DNA of 64,000 bases from JADFAK01 sp047615865 (GTDB lineage: Bacteria; Bacteroidota; Bacteroidia; Flavobacteriales_D; Sanyastnellaceae), in NCBI GenBank assembly GCA_047615865.1, contig JBLHIB010000003.1, positions 1 to 64,000 of the forward strand, in the 5' to 3' direction. The notes beneath the pieces were generated by a model, which saw only the letters and a program-made list of their open reading frames with translations, was not told the DNA's origin and ran no database searches. The position numbers and the translations under genes are program-made. Every line of letters begins with the position of its first letter. Within the stretch, counting starts at the first letter, position 1. This document shows positions 44,210-52,708 of the stretch, piece by piece.

Positions 44210-44948
44210 AAAAAAGATAAGCAAGATGGACTTCAGGAACGAAAAGATTTCGTCCAAACTCAAATGGAACCAAACCATTGCCAGTTGACATAAATTCATC
44301 GAGCAAAGCATAACTCAGGCCATCGATCCAAAAACCGGATGAATTGGTACTTGTGAGCTCAACAACAACCGGAATAACACCAGTTCTCACCTCGCCTCCG
44401 ACCAGGATGTGCTCACCAAGGATGGTTTGCCACCCAACCTTAAACCATATTTGACCCTTTACATAAGCCATGCGATAAGGCGTGTTCACAGCTTCATTAA
44501 AACCGCCAGTATTTAATAGAAATGAATCTTTAACTTCAAAATAATCGAAGGATAATTCCATCCCCCAATATCTGCCAATGGGCGAAATAGCTCCAGTTGT
44601 GTATCGAAATCTCCTGAATCCTATTTTCCCACCAAAGCCATACATATTATCGTCCTTGATCTTGGTTTTGCTACCGTTTGGACGACCTCTTACGAGAGAT
44701 GGATACATACCTCCCTTTGTGTATTGCGCGCCAACGGAAACTTCCAGATTCCTGTTCACTGTCCTGGCAATTGCGAGGCCGACCCGTTTTTGCCAAGGTT
44801 GAGCATACAACGAAAACCGCTGATAAGAAGTAACATCCCCGTATACATACAAGGCTGTTTTTTTGCCTAAATATCCACCTTGAGCTTTAACTTCCTTTAC
44901 AGAAGAAAGCATTAGTAATGCGACGCAAATGAAAATCAATTTATTCAT
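44208..44948 (-). CDS. Outer-membrane beta-barrel-like protein
   Basis: The 246-residue protein has a signal peptide (KLIFICVALLMLSSVKEVKAQ). Alternating beta strands with aromatic girdles follow (RFSLYAQPWQKRVGLAIARTV, YWGMELSFDYFEVKDSFLL), and it ends in Phe (LAYLF), typical of barrel proteins inserted by BAM. The family is not recognised. The start overlaps the end of the M48 protease gene by 8 bp, so the two are coupled; a role related to outer-membrane quality control is only a guess from that link. Confidence 0.65.
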   Translation of the reverse strand: MNKLIFICVALLMLSSVKEVKAQGGYLGKKTALYVYGDVTSYQRFSLYAQPWQKRVGLAIARTVNRNLEVSVGAQYTKGGMYPSLVRGRPNGSKTKIKDDNMYGFGGKIGFRRFRYTTGAISPIGRYWGMELSFDYFEVKDSFLLNTGGFNEAVNTPYRMAYVKGQIWFKVGWQTILGEHILVGGEVRTGVIPVVVELTSTNSSGFWIDGLSYALLDEFMSTGNGLVPFEFGRNLFVPEVHLAYLF

Positions 44949-47055
44949 GGCTAATGGATTGAATCAGATCATACAAATGCATCTTAATAATTTGGTCTTT
45001 ATTGCGCAACCCTTTAATCTCTCGACCTTCAGAGTAGATCACTTTTTTAGCTTCAAAATCATAAAGAGAGTAAACAAAATAGGATTCATATTGGGGGAGA
45101 AAGGTATACATCAGATAAAAAGGAATGGCGAGTGGATTTATAAAAGGTAAAACCACCCATGCAGTTTTATAAATCTCATATGAAACGGCTCGTTCAGTAT
45201 ACATCCCAGCCACTAACAAATAATTGCAATTGTATTGCTCTCTGAGCGCTTCGACATCAGCGGTATACACCGAGGCTAAGTTGGCTTCGGAATGGATATC
45301 TACATCGTTCATCCAATCTCCGATGAGCATCATATCATTCAATTTCCCTACGTCATCTTGGGAAAAATCGCCTACATCCAGTACACTGTAGTTTTTACCA
45401 AAATCTTGGAGGTATCCTTCCATCGTTTCGATGAAGAACTTCTCTTTGTTCTCACCTCCAAGGAAGTCAATATATTCAGCTTTCCTTGTATCGGCCTGAT
45501 AATAATAGGGGCTATATACTAAGATAGAATCAGCAAAAAAACTTACTCCTTTTCTCAAAGATTTCTTTGTCTTCTTGGCCTGTACATATTGACTTTCGGT
45601 GTTTTTATTTTCCTTTTCTGCTAGATGAATATCATAAGATCTTTCCCATATTTCGCGCCATGAGGTATCAGCCGCCATTAACTCCAAATACTCCATACCA
45701 TTGAAAATTCGGCTGCTTTTGTAAGCAACCCCTACTTCGCGCACTTTATATCCTGTTTCGTCGATGATAACCTTCATCAAGCTTTCGCACACATCGTTGT
45801 AATACCTGATTTCTGGATCTTCGCTTCTAAACTTGAAAGCCTGATTAAGTGCAACTACTAAAATCTCCTCGCTCCTCATGTCATCGAGTAATTCGGCAAG
45901 GTCATCTTCTATACCCTGATCGTTCCAAGCGAACTTCGTCATAAAACGCCCTTGATTGTGCTGCATAGCCAAGTGGTACAAGGATTCCATAAGAGATCTT
46001 TTTAAGTATGCATTTCCAGGGAATTCTTTTAGGAGCGTAAGTGCGTGATAAAAACCTGTTACATAGAGTCCGTCAGAATTGAAGTAATGGGCAATATCCA
46101 GGCGAGACAAATCACGAGCACGTATAAATTCATCTTTCGAAACTAAAAATTCAGCACCATTATCTTCAATTTGCCCTCCGAGTTTCTTTTTTAAACTTCT
46201 TCTTCTTTCATCTGTACCTGGATGTGTCGTCAATTCGTCATCTAAAACTAAAACAACTTTAGAAGGCATAATCATGGTCACCGAATCAGGGAAAGCAAAA
46301 CTGTCTGGCCTGAAAGGTTCCAGATCTATTGGTTGGAAAGAAAATGGGAAAGACGCACTATCTAAAACGTCATATACAGAATACGCACATTTGGCATTGT
46401 ATCCCGCTTTCAGAAAAATATCAATTCCCTCTAAGTCAGCTTCTGTTTCAAGGTTTCGGTTATATGCATGTTTTCTAAACAAGCGCTCATTCGCTGCAGA
46501 ATTCCCCATGTACTGAACCTGGTTTTGAATTTTCACCTCTTCTAGTACCAAGTTAGAATTGTGGCTATTGATGTAATGAATCGTTTCGTGCGCAAGGATG
46601 AATGCCAGCTCGGCTTCATTGCGAACCTTGCTCATCAGACCGAGATTCACCAAAATAATCCCCTGCTCTGTTGCGTATGCATTGACGTATGGATTGCGCA
46701 CCATGCGCACTTTAATTTTCTCGCGCACCTCGGGCCTATCTTCAAGAAGTTTGTCCAACACCTTCTCTACATAATTACCTACCTCATCATTTACAAGGAC
46801 ATTCCCATTGGTCAAGTTATAATCCATGAAGAAATGAGTGCGCAGGTAAAACCCGATCATTGCTTCTCTTTCTTTATAATTTAAAGTGTCAAATCGCGCA
46901 TCATTTTCGATGTCGGCATAGAATTTTTCGCTGCTACTCGTCAAATATTCTTCGCTCAACAATCCTGAAGAACGCAGTCCTTCGAAATCATCATATTGTC
47001 CAAAAGAGCACAAGAAACTGAAGAAAGCACATACTAGTAAAAGCGCAAATCTCAT
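44941..47055 (-). CDS. M48-family metalloprotease lipoprotein/periplasmic protein
   Basis: The 704-residue protein has an N-terminal secretion signal (LLLVCAFFSFLCSFGQ), a peptidase M48 domain with the zinc motif HETIH (residues 156-160) and the downstream ETEAD glutamate. A long C-terminal half of about 450 residues has TPR-like or unknown structure. M48 members such as BepA act in outer-membrane protein assembly and degradation. The extra C-terminal domain is not recognised. Translation is coupled to the downstream barrel protein, which could be a client or partner. Confidence 0.78.
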   Translation of the reverse strand: MRFALLLVCAFFSFLCSFGQYDDFEGLRSSGLLSEEYLTSSSEKFYADIENDARFDTLNYKEREAMIGFYLRTHFFMDYNLTNGNVLVNDEVGNYVEKVLDKLLEDRPEVREKIKVRMVRNPYVNAYATEQGIILVNLGLMSKVRNEAELAFILAHETIHYINSHNSNLVLEEVKIQNQVQYMGNSAANERLFRKHAYNRNLETEADLEGIDIFLKAGYNAKCAYSVYDVLDSASFPFSFQPIDLEPFRPDSFAFPDSVTMIMPSKVVLVLDDELTTHPGTDERRRSLKKKLGGQIEDNGAEFLVSKDEFIRARDLSRLDIAHYFNSDGLYVTGFYHALTLLKEFPGNAYLKRSLMESLYHLAMQHNQGRFMTKFAWNDQGIEDDLAELLDDMRSEEILVVALNQAFKFRSEDPEIRYYNDVCESLMKVIIDETGYKVREVGVAYKSSRIFNGMEYLELMAADTSWREIWERSYDIHLAEKENKNTESQYVQAKKTKKSLRKGVSFFADSILVYSPYYYQADTRKAEYIDFLGGENKEKFFIETMEGYLQDFGKNYSVLDVGDFSQDDVGKLNDMMLIGDWMNDVDIHSEANLASVYTADVEALREQYNCNYLLVAGMYTERAVSYEIYKTAWVVLPFINPLAIPFYLMYTFLPQYESYFVYSLYDFEAKKVIYSEGREIKGLRNKDQIIKMHLYDLIQSISHE

Positions 47056-47174
47056 AGGGGCAGAGCATTTAAGTTATGGCAAAATACAAATATTAGTTAG
47101 CCCTTAAAAGTTTCTGATTTTCCGAGAATTCCACTTTTCTTTAGCCATGATCTAAACCCCATCAAACCAGCAAT

Positions 47175-47984
47175 TTACTTCGCGGGGAGACAAGCGCTCA
47201 TTTGAATTTGAAGTTTCTGAGCTTCTTCTTTGGCGCTTTGCGCAAATGTTTCATCTGAGCTTGCATAGATAATGCCCCGTGAACTATTGACTAGTAGTCC
47301 GCAATCTTTGTTTGAACCATATTTAACGACCTCGGATAGGCTACCTCCTTGGGCACCAACTCCGGGAACGAGTAAGAAATGGCTGGGAACTTCGGCGCGA
47401 ACTTTCGACAGCAGTTCACCTCGTGTTGCTCCAGCCACGTACATCATATTTTCTTCGTTTCCCCAAGCTGAGGATGTTTCTAAAACATGTTGAAAGAGAT
47501 GCTTGCCATTGGACTCCAACATTTGAAAATCCATGGCACCAGGATTGGAAGTGAGCGCGAGAAGAATAACCCATTTCTCATTGTATTCCAAAAACGGGCT
47601 TACCGAATCGATCCCCATGTAGGGAGCAACGGTCACGGAGTCGAAGTCCATGTATTTGAAAAACGTATCGGCGTAGTACCTTGACGTGTTGCCAATATCT
47701 CCTCTTTTGGCATCTGCGATGGTGAAGATATCATTGGGAATAAGCTCAACGGTTTTCTTCAATGTGTCCCATCCTGCCGATCCAAGCTTTTCATAGAAGG
47801 CGATATTTGGTTTATAGGCGACGGCAAATTCACTCGTCGCCTCAATGATCTGCTTGTTGAATTCGAAAATCGGATCATTGCAATCCAACAAGTGTTTTGG
47901 GATTTTGTCTAGATCAGAATCCAGGCCAACGCATAGAAATGATCGTTTCTTCTGAATGTTGGCTATTAGGTCGGCTCGTGTCAT
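47175..47984 (-). CDS. pyrF: Orotidine 5'-phosphate decarboxylase (group 2)
   Basis: The 269-residue protein carries FLCVGLDSDLDKIPKHL and the catalytic motif IADAKRGDIGNTSRYYADTFF with the Asp-Lys-Asp set. VPGVGAQGGSLSEVV is near the phosphate site. Length matches the bacterial/mycobacterial type 2 form. It makes UMP from OMP, the last step of pyrimidine synthesis. ATG at 47984; 9 bp after prfA, in a prfA-pyrF pair with purM upstream. Confidence 0.94.
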   Translation of the reverse strand: MTRADLIANIQKKRSFLCVGLDSDLDKIPKHLLDCNDPIFEFNKQIIEATSEFAVAYKPNIAFYEKLGSAGWDTLKKTVELIPNDIFTIADAKRGDIGNTSRYYADTFFKYMDFDSVTVAPYMGIDSVSPFLEYNEKWVILLALTSNPGAMDFQMLESNGKHLFQHVLETSSAWGNEENMMYVAGATRGELLSKVRAEVPSHFLLVPGVGAQGGSLSEVVKYGSNKDCGLLVNSSRGIIYASSDETFAQSAKEEAQKLQIQMSACLPAK

Positions 47985-47993
47985 GATAATAAT

Positions 47994-49079
47994 TTAGCCA
48001 GTCTCTTGTCCAGCCTGGAGCTTCGAGGCATTTTCAGCCATTTTCAGTGCATCAATGACCGGATTCAAATCACCGTCCAGAGTTTGCTGCAACGTATACA
48101 AAGTAAGGCTGATCCTATGATCGGTCACTCGGCCTTGTGAATAATTATAGGTGCGAATTTTTGCCGATCGGTCTCCTGTCGAAACCAAAGTCTTTCTTTC
48201 CGCGGCCCGCTCGGCATTGCGTTTTTCCAATTCGGCTTCGTACAGACGAGAGCGCATGACCGACAGAGCCTTTTCGTAATTTTTATGTTGTGAACGTCCG
48301 TCTTGGCATTCTACGACTACCCCCGTAGGAAGGTGAGTAATTCTCACGGCCGACTCCGTTTTATTTACGTGTTGACCACCTGCTCCAGAAGCTCTGTAGG
48401 TATCTTTTTTTAAATCGGAAACATTGAGTTGCACATCCACTTCATCGGCTTCGGGCATTACAGCGACTGTCGCAGCAGAAGTATGCACGCGGCCTTGAGA
48501 TTCTGTAGCTGGAACACGCTGAACGCGGTGAACTCCTGACTCATATTTCATGGTTCCGTAAATATCATCACCAGAAATGGAGAAGACTATTTCTTTAAAT
48601 CCCCCGGCCGTTCCATCATTGATATTGGCGATTTCTATCTTCCACCCCTTATTTTCCACGTACTTCGAATACATCCGAAAGAGATCACCGGCAAAGATAC
48701 TGGCTTCATCCCCACCGGTTCCTGCGCGAATCTCCATGATGCAATTCTTGGCATCTTCCGGATCTTTTGGAATGAGCATAAATTTAATATCATCCTCCAG
48801 CTCCGTTTGCCGAGATTCAAGAGAGTTCAATTCCTCTTTAGCCATTTCCTTCATCTCAGGATCATCCTCAGATTTAAGCATCGCCTTACTGGAGACAATA
48901 TTTTCGAGTACTGTCTTGTACTCTTGGTACATCTCATAAAACTTACCTAATCCCTTATACTCTTTCATGAGTTTGGAATAGGCCTTTTGATCTGAAATTG
49001 TTTCCGGGTCGACAATTTGCTTCGACACCTCGCGGTATCGATCGGCAATTGCTCCTAATTTTTCAAGTAGATTATTCAT
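47994..49079 (-). CDS. prfA: Peptide chain release factor 1
   Basis: The 361-residue protein has the stop-codon recognition tripeptide PAT (residues 190-192), specific to RF1 (UAA/UAG), and the GGQ motif (residues 234-236, in RASGAGGQHVNKTESA) that catalyses peptide release. The helical N-terminal domain and TGGDEASIFAGDL are standard. No frameshift site is seen. ATG at 49079, 2 bp after purM, so the three genes purM-prfA-pyrF form one unit. Confidence 0.97.
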   Translation of the reverse strand: MNNLLEKLGAIADRYREVSKQIVDPETISDQKAYSKLMKEYKGLGKFYEMYQEYKTVLENIVSSKAMLKSEDDPEMKEMAKEELNSLESRQTELEDDIKFMLIPKDPEDAKNCIMEIRAGTGGDEASIFAGDLFRMYSKYVENKGWKIEIANINDGTAGGFKEIVFSISGDDIYGTMKYESGVHRVQRVPATESQGRVHTSAATVAVMPEADEVDVQLNVSDLKKDTYRASGAGGQHVNKTESAVRITHLPTGVVVECQDGRSQHKNYEKALSVMRSRLYEAELEKRNAERAAERKTLVSTGDRSAKIRTYNYSQGRVTDHRISLTLYTLQQTLDGDLNPVIDALKMAENASKLQAGQETG

Positions 49080-49081
49080 TC

Positions 49082-50275
49082 TTATCCTTCGTAAACAAAG
49101 TTACCGTGTTCTGACTCAATAGTCACTTGCTTTCCCTTCATCGCTTCGCAGCGGCCTACAATTTTCGCAGGAATATTGAAACTTTCAGCCAAATGGATCA
49201 GTTCATTCGCAGTGGCAGTATCAGTGTATACTTCCAGTCGGTGCCCCATATTAAATACCTTGTACATTTCCTTCCAGTCTGTCCCTGATTCTGCTTGGAT
49301 TAAGCGAAACAAGGTAGGCGTTGGAAAAAGAGCGTCTTTCACGATATGCACATCGTCTACAAAATGCAGAACTTTAGTTTGAGCTCCACCACTGCAATGG
49401 ACCATTCCATGAATGTCCGATCTGTGTGACTCAAGAATTTTTTTCACTAGAGGCGCATAGGTCCTAGTTGGCGAAAGAACCAGTTTTCCTGCATCAAGTG
49501 GCACTCCGTCAACATCATCCGTAAGCGCTTTCGAGCCACTGTATACATATTGCTCGTCCGTATTTGGATCAAAGCTTTCTGGATACTTTGATGCAAGAGC
49601 TTTTGAAAAAACGTCATGTCTAGCAGAGGTAAGTCCGTTGCTACCCATTCCTCCATTGTAATCAGTTTCATAACTAGCCATACCGTCGCTAGCAAAGGCT
49701 ACGACGACATCACCAGCTGTTATGTTGGCATTGTCTACAACCTCGTCGCGGCGCATGCGACAAACCACTGTTGAATCGACAATGATAGTGCGCACCAAGT
49801 CACCGACATCGGCGGTTTCTCCTCCAGTCGATTGAATACCGATGCCATAGGATCTCATATCGGCCAACAGCTCTTCTGTGCCGTTTATGATAGCAGCAAT
49901 AACATCCCCAGTAATCAGGTGTTTGTTGCGACCTATTGTCGAAGAGACTAGAATATTGTCGGTTGCTCCGACGCAGATTAGATCATCAATATTCATGATC
50001 AATGCGTCTTGGGCTATACCTTTCCATACGCTCAAGTCACCTGTTTCTTTCCAATACATGTATGCTAGGGAAGACTTAGTTCCAGCTCCGTCGGCATGCA
50101 TAACTATGCAGTGATCTTCGCTACCAGTGAGCGTATCGGGTACTATTTTACAAAACGCCTTTGGGAAGAGACCTTTATCGATGTTTTGAATTGCCGCATG
50201 GACATCTTCTTTCCCAGCGGAAACTCCGCGAGCCATATATCTGGATTCAGCAGCAGCTTTATTCTCTTCAGCCAT
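49082..50275 (-). CDS. purM: Phosphoribosylformylglycinamidine cyclo-ligase (AIR synthase)
   Basis: The 397-residue protein has the PurM motifs YMARGVSAGKEDVHAAI near the start, HADGAGTKSSLAYMYW (about residues 59-74), DDLICVGATDNILVSSTIGRN, and QSTGGETADVGDLVRT. It uses ATP to close FGAM to AIR in purine synthesis. The sequence is of the divergent Bacteroidota type, longer than the 345-residue enterobacterial enzyme. ATG at 50275; first gene of the purM-prfA-pyrF unit. Confidence 0.92.
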   Translation of the reverse strand: MAEENKAAAESRYMARGVSAGKEDVHAAIQNIDKGLFPKAFCKIVPDTLTGSEDHCIVMHADGAGTKSSLAYMYWKETGDLSVWKGIAQDALIMNIDDLICVGATDNILVSSTIGRNKHLITGDVIAAIINGTEELLADMRSYGIGIQSTGGETADVGDLVRTIIVDSTVVCRMRRDEVVDNANITAGDVVVAFASDGMASYETDYNGGMGSNGLTSARHDVFSKALASKYPESFDPNTDEQYVYSGSKALTDDVDGVPLDAGKLVLSPTRTYAPLVKKILESHRSDIHGMVHCSGGAQTKVLHFVDDVHIVKDALFPTPTLFRLIQAESGTDWKEMYKVFNMGHRLEVYTDTATANELIHLAESFNIPAKIVGRCEAMKGKQVTIESEHGNFVYEG

Positions 50276-50350
50276 GATTAAATGCTATCTATTTGGTCAA
50301 ACTAATCTCAAGTTTGAACAGCTTTCTATACTGGTCCAGACTTAAATAAA

Positions 50351-50384
50351 AAAGAGGCCGTCCGAATGTTTCGAACGGCCTCAA
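50351..50384 (-). terminator. Terminator of the PorE-like gene
   Basis: GAGGCCGT (50354-50361) pairs with ACGGCCTC (50375-50382), with inner CGA/TCG pairs; read leftward, a T-run follows. It lies 27 bp past the stop of the gene at 50409. Confidence 0.85.
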
Positions 50385-50408
50385 AGTTATGAGATATTAG
50401 TCAATCTT

Positions 50409-52406
50409 CTAATTATTATCAGGGGCAACAAAATCGTAACTAACAATTTTAAATACCGTACGTCGATTTACCTGGTGAGCAAACTCTTGCTCTTCTTCAG
50501 TAGCCATCGCGTTAATTTCTTTATCTGTGATAATAGGCTGTGACTTACCAAATCCTACCGGCTTCATTCTCTGAGGGTGTATACCTTTTGTAATGAGGTA
50601 GTTTACACAAGTCTCGGCGCGACGTTGAGAAAGATTCTGGTTGTAATCAGAAGCTCCCCTTGTATCGGTATGGGCTTCAAGTTGAATTACAAACGTTGGG
50701 TTTCTCGAAAGTAGGTCGTAAAGGTAATTCAACGAATCGGCAGAGTTCACTTCATCGTTGATCAACAACTCGCTTTTATCAAATGGATACAACACCAAAG
50801 GAAGGTCATACTCTGTATCCAGGATAATTGGCTGTAGGAAATACTCACGAGCAAAAGTTGTAGACTCGGCAAGTCCAATTGTAGAGAATTGGTCACCAGT
50901 GCCAATGTAACCGTCTTTGGCAACATCAACAGAGTAATTTGTTTCGGCGATGATTTGTCCTTCACATAGAGCAAATCCACCGTTACCATCAGTTAAAATT
51001 TCATAAGACGAACCATCCGTACCTTGAACAATCACTTTAGCGTCGGCAATAGGGTTGCCGCTATCAAAGTCATATACTGTTGCTTTCAGGCAGAACTCAA
51101 GAGGCGGCATTTTAAAGCTATAGATATCATCTTTTCCTTTTCCTCCTGGTCTATTAGACGAGAAGAAGCCTTGATCTTTAGCTCCTTCGAAAATAATCCC
51201 GAAATCTTCAGATGAAGAGTTGATTGGATATTGCAAGTTAGTAGGGTTTTCCCATTGCATCTCACCAACATTCTCGGCGCTGAAGATATCAAGTCCACCA
51301 AGTCCGCTTAAACCATTCGAAGAATAATAAAGCGTACCGTTCTCATTAACAAACGGGAACATTTCGTCACCTGTAGTATTTACTTTATCTCCCAAATTCT
51401 TAGGTTTACCCCAAGTTTTAGCTTTTCTGTCAAAGGCTATATACCAAAGATCTTTACCACCATAACCTCCTGGCATATCAGAAGCAAAGATCATATTCAT
51501 ATCATCAGGAGTCAAAGTTGGATGACCAACTTGCGAAGAATCATTGCAGCCATCACACTCACGATCGATGATTGGAATCAACTCACTAACACCGTAATCC
51601 TTCCCTTGCTTCTTCACCGAGTAGATGTCGCAAGCAAAGTTTCCTTTCTTCGTATAGATACAACGTGTAAAGTACATGTTGTTGGCCTTCTTGTTAAATG
51701 CTGCTGCACCTTCATTGGAAACAGTATTAACTGTATTGTTCAAAGGAGTAGGTGTGCTCCACTTGCCCTTTTTGTCCCGGGCCGAAGTAAACAAGTCCAT
51801 AAAGCTTTCACCAGTGATTGGGTCATCTCCAGAACCTACTGCTGCCTGACGCGAAGTAGAGAAAACCAATTCGTCGTCTTTCTTCGAAGAAAACACAGGA
51901 GAATAATCGAATTGTCCTGAATTCAATACAATCTCGTTTTCCACCAAGTAACGCGTTGGCGGCTCATCAATCATCATAGCTGCGTTCTCACAATCTTTGA
52001 TTCGGCCATTCGCCAATCCCTTATCACCGCCTCTTTCAAGGTATTTTTGGAATTGAACAACCGCTTCATCAAACTTACCTTGCTCTCTCAAGCTTTCGGC
52101 ATAATTGAAATAAAGGTCGTTGTTGGTCTTATAATATTTTGCTGTTATCGCCTTTTTGTACCACTCCTCAGCTCCAGCACAGTCTTTCATTAAGCGGTAA
52201 CATTCACCGATGCGGAATAGAACACGTCCCTTTTCTTCGATGGTATTGATTTTTGGATACACTCTTTTGTAAGCCTCAGCAGCTTCGTGATAACCTTCTC
52301 TGTTGTATTGACTATCAGCATCTTCAGTGTATTTACTTTGAGCTGAAACGGCAATAGCCAGAACAAGTGTTAAGCAGGTTAAGATCAGTCTTTGCGCTAT
52401 TCTCAT
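50409..52406 (-). CDS. PorE-like protein: TPR, beta-propeller, CRD and OmpA domains
   Basis: The protein has 665 residues from ATG 52406, with a signal peptide (RLILTCLTLVLAIAVSAQ). Domains in order: TPR repeats (about 24-150, with AEEWYKKAI and GKFDEAVVQFQKYLERGG), PD40/WD-like propeller blades (about 160-420; VGHPTLTPDDMNMIFAS, FFSSNRPGGKGKDDIYSF), a carboxypeptidase-regulatory-like CRD (435-520; KVIVQGTDGSSYEILTDGNG) and an OmpA peptidoglycan-binding domain (545-660; LSQRRAETCVNYLITKG). This four-part plan matches PorE of the type IX secretion system, which tethers the system to peptidoglycan. Other Bacteroidota paralogues share it, so the PorE role is probable, not proven. A good minus-strand promoter (TTTG-21-TATTTTCG at 52445-52477) precedes it. 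Confidence 0.8.
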   Translation of the reverse strand: MRIAQRLILTCLTLVLAIAVSAQSKYTEDADSQYNREGYHEAAEAYKRVYPKINTIEEKGRVLFRIGECYRLMKDCAGAEEWYKKAITAKYYKTNNDLYFNYAESLREQGKFDEAVVQFQKYLERGGDKGLANGRIKDCENAAMMIDEPPTRYLVENEIVLNSGQFDYSPVFSSKKDDELVFSTSRQAAVGSGDDPITGESFMDLFTSARDKKGKWSTPTPLNNTVNTVSNEGAAAFNKKANNMYFTRCIYTKKGNFACDIYSVKKQGKDYGVSELIPIIDRECDGCNDSSQVGHPTLTPDDMNMIFASDMPGGYGGKDLWYIAFDRKAKTWGKPKNLGDKVNTTGDEMFPFVNENGTLYYSSNGLSGLGGLDIFSAENVGEMQWENPTNLQYPINSSSEDFGIIFEGAKDQGFFSSNRPGGKGKDDIYSFKMPPLEFCLKATVYDFDSGNPIADAKVIVQGTDGSSYEILTDGNGGFALCEGQIIAETNYSVDVAKDGYIGTGDQFSTIGLAESTTFAREYFLQPIILDTEYDLPLVLYPFDKSELLINDEVNSADSLNYLYDLLSRNPTFVIQLEAHTDTRGASDYNQNLSQRRAETCVNYLITKGIHPQRMKPVGFGKSQPIITDKEINAMATEEEQEFAHQVNRRTVFKIVSYDFVAPDNN

Positions 52407-52444
52407 GGCATTAATATTGTTTTCCAATTTCCTTAAACAGAAAG

Positions 52445-52477
52445 CGAAAATACACAATTATATTTTAGTTAAACAAA
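52445..52477 (-). promoter_or_regulatory. Promoter of the PorE-like gene
   Basis: On the minus strand TTTG (52474-52477) is followed after 21 bp by TATTTTCG (52445-52452), one mismatch from TAnnTTTG, ending 38 bp upstream of the ATG at 52406. Confidence 0.45.
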
Positions 52478-52628
52478 TAACAGATTCTCCTTATTTCACA
52501 GGAGTTTCCGCCGTTCAATTATGGGTTTTGTCGACAAATAACTCTACAAGTTATCAAAATCCTCTGCCGACAAGGTTTCAAATTTCTCGCACAATATAAG
52601 AGTATAACACGAGAAGTTAAAAAAGGAT

Positions 52629-52646
52629 ACAAAATTTAAATTTTGT
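52629..52646. repeat. Perfect 18-bp AT-rich palindrome downstream of glnN
   Basis: ACAAAATTTAAATTTTGT lies 8 bp beyond the glnN terminator hairpin, in the glnN-PorE gap. No partner or role is recognised. Confidence 0.4.
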
Positions 52647-52653
52647 TGAAAGA

Positions 52654-52688
52654 AAAAGGTCGTTTCACGAAGTATGAAACGACCTTTT
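52654..52688 (-). terminator. Terminator of glnN
   Basis: AAAAGGTCGTTTCA (52654-52667) pairs with TGAAACGACCTTTT (52675-52688), a perfect 14-bp stem with a T-run read leftward, 20 bp past the glnN stop. Confidence 0.9.
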
Positions 52689-52708
52689 CAATTCTGTATC
52701 TGGATATT

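Noticed and set aside
52629..52646. AT-rich palindrome near the glnN terminator as an origin or attachment site
   Set aside because: AT-only symmetry of 18 bp occurs easily by chance in an AT-rich spacer and has no supporting gene context.
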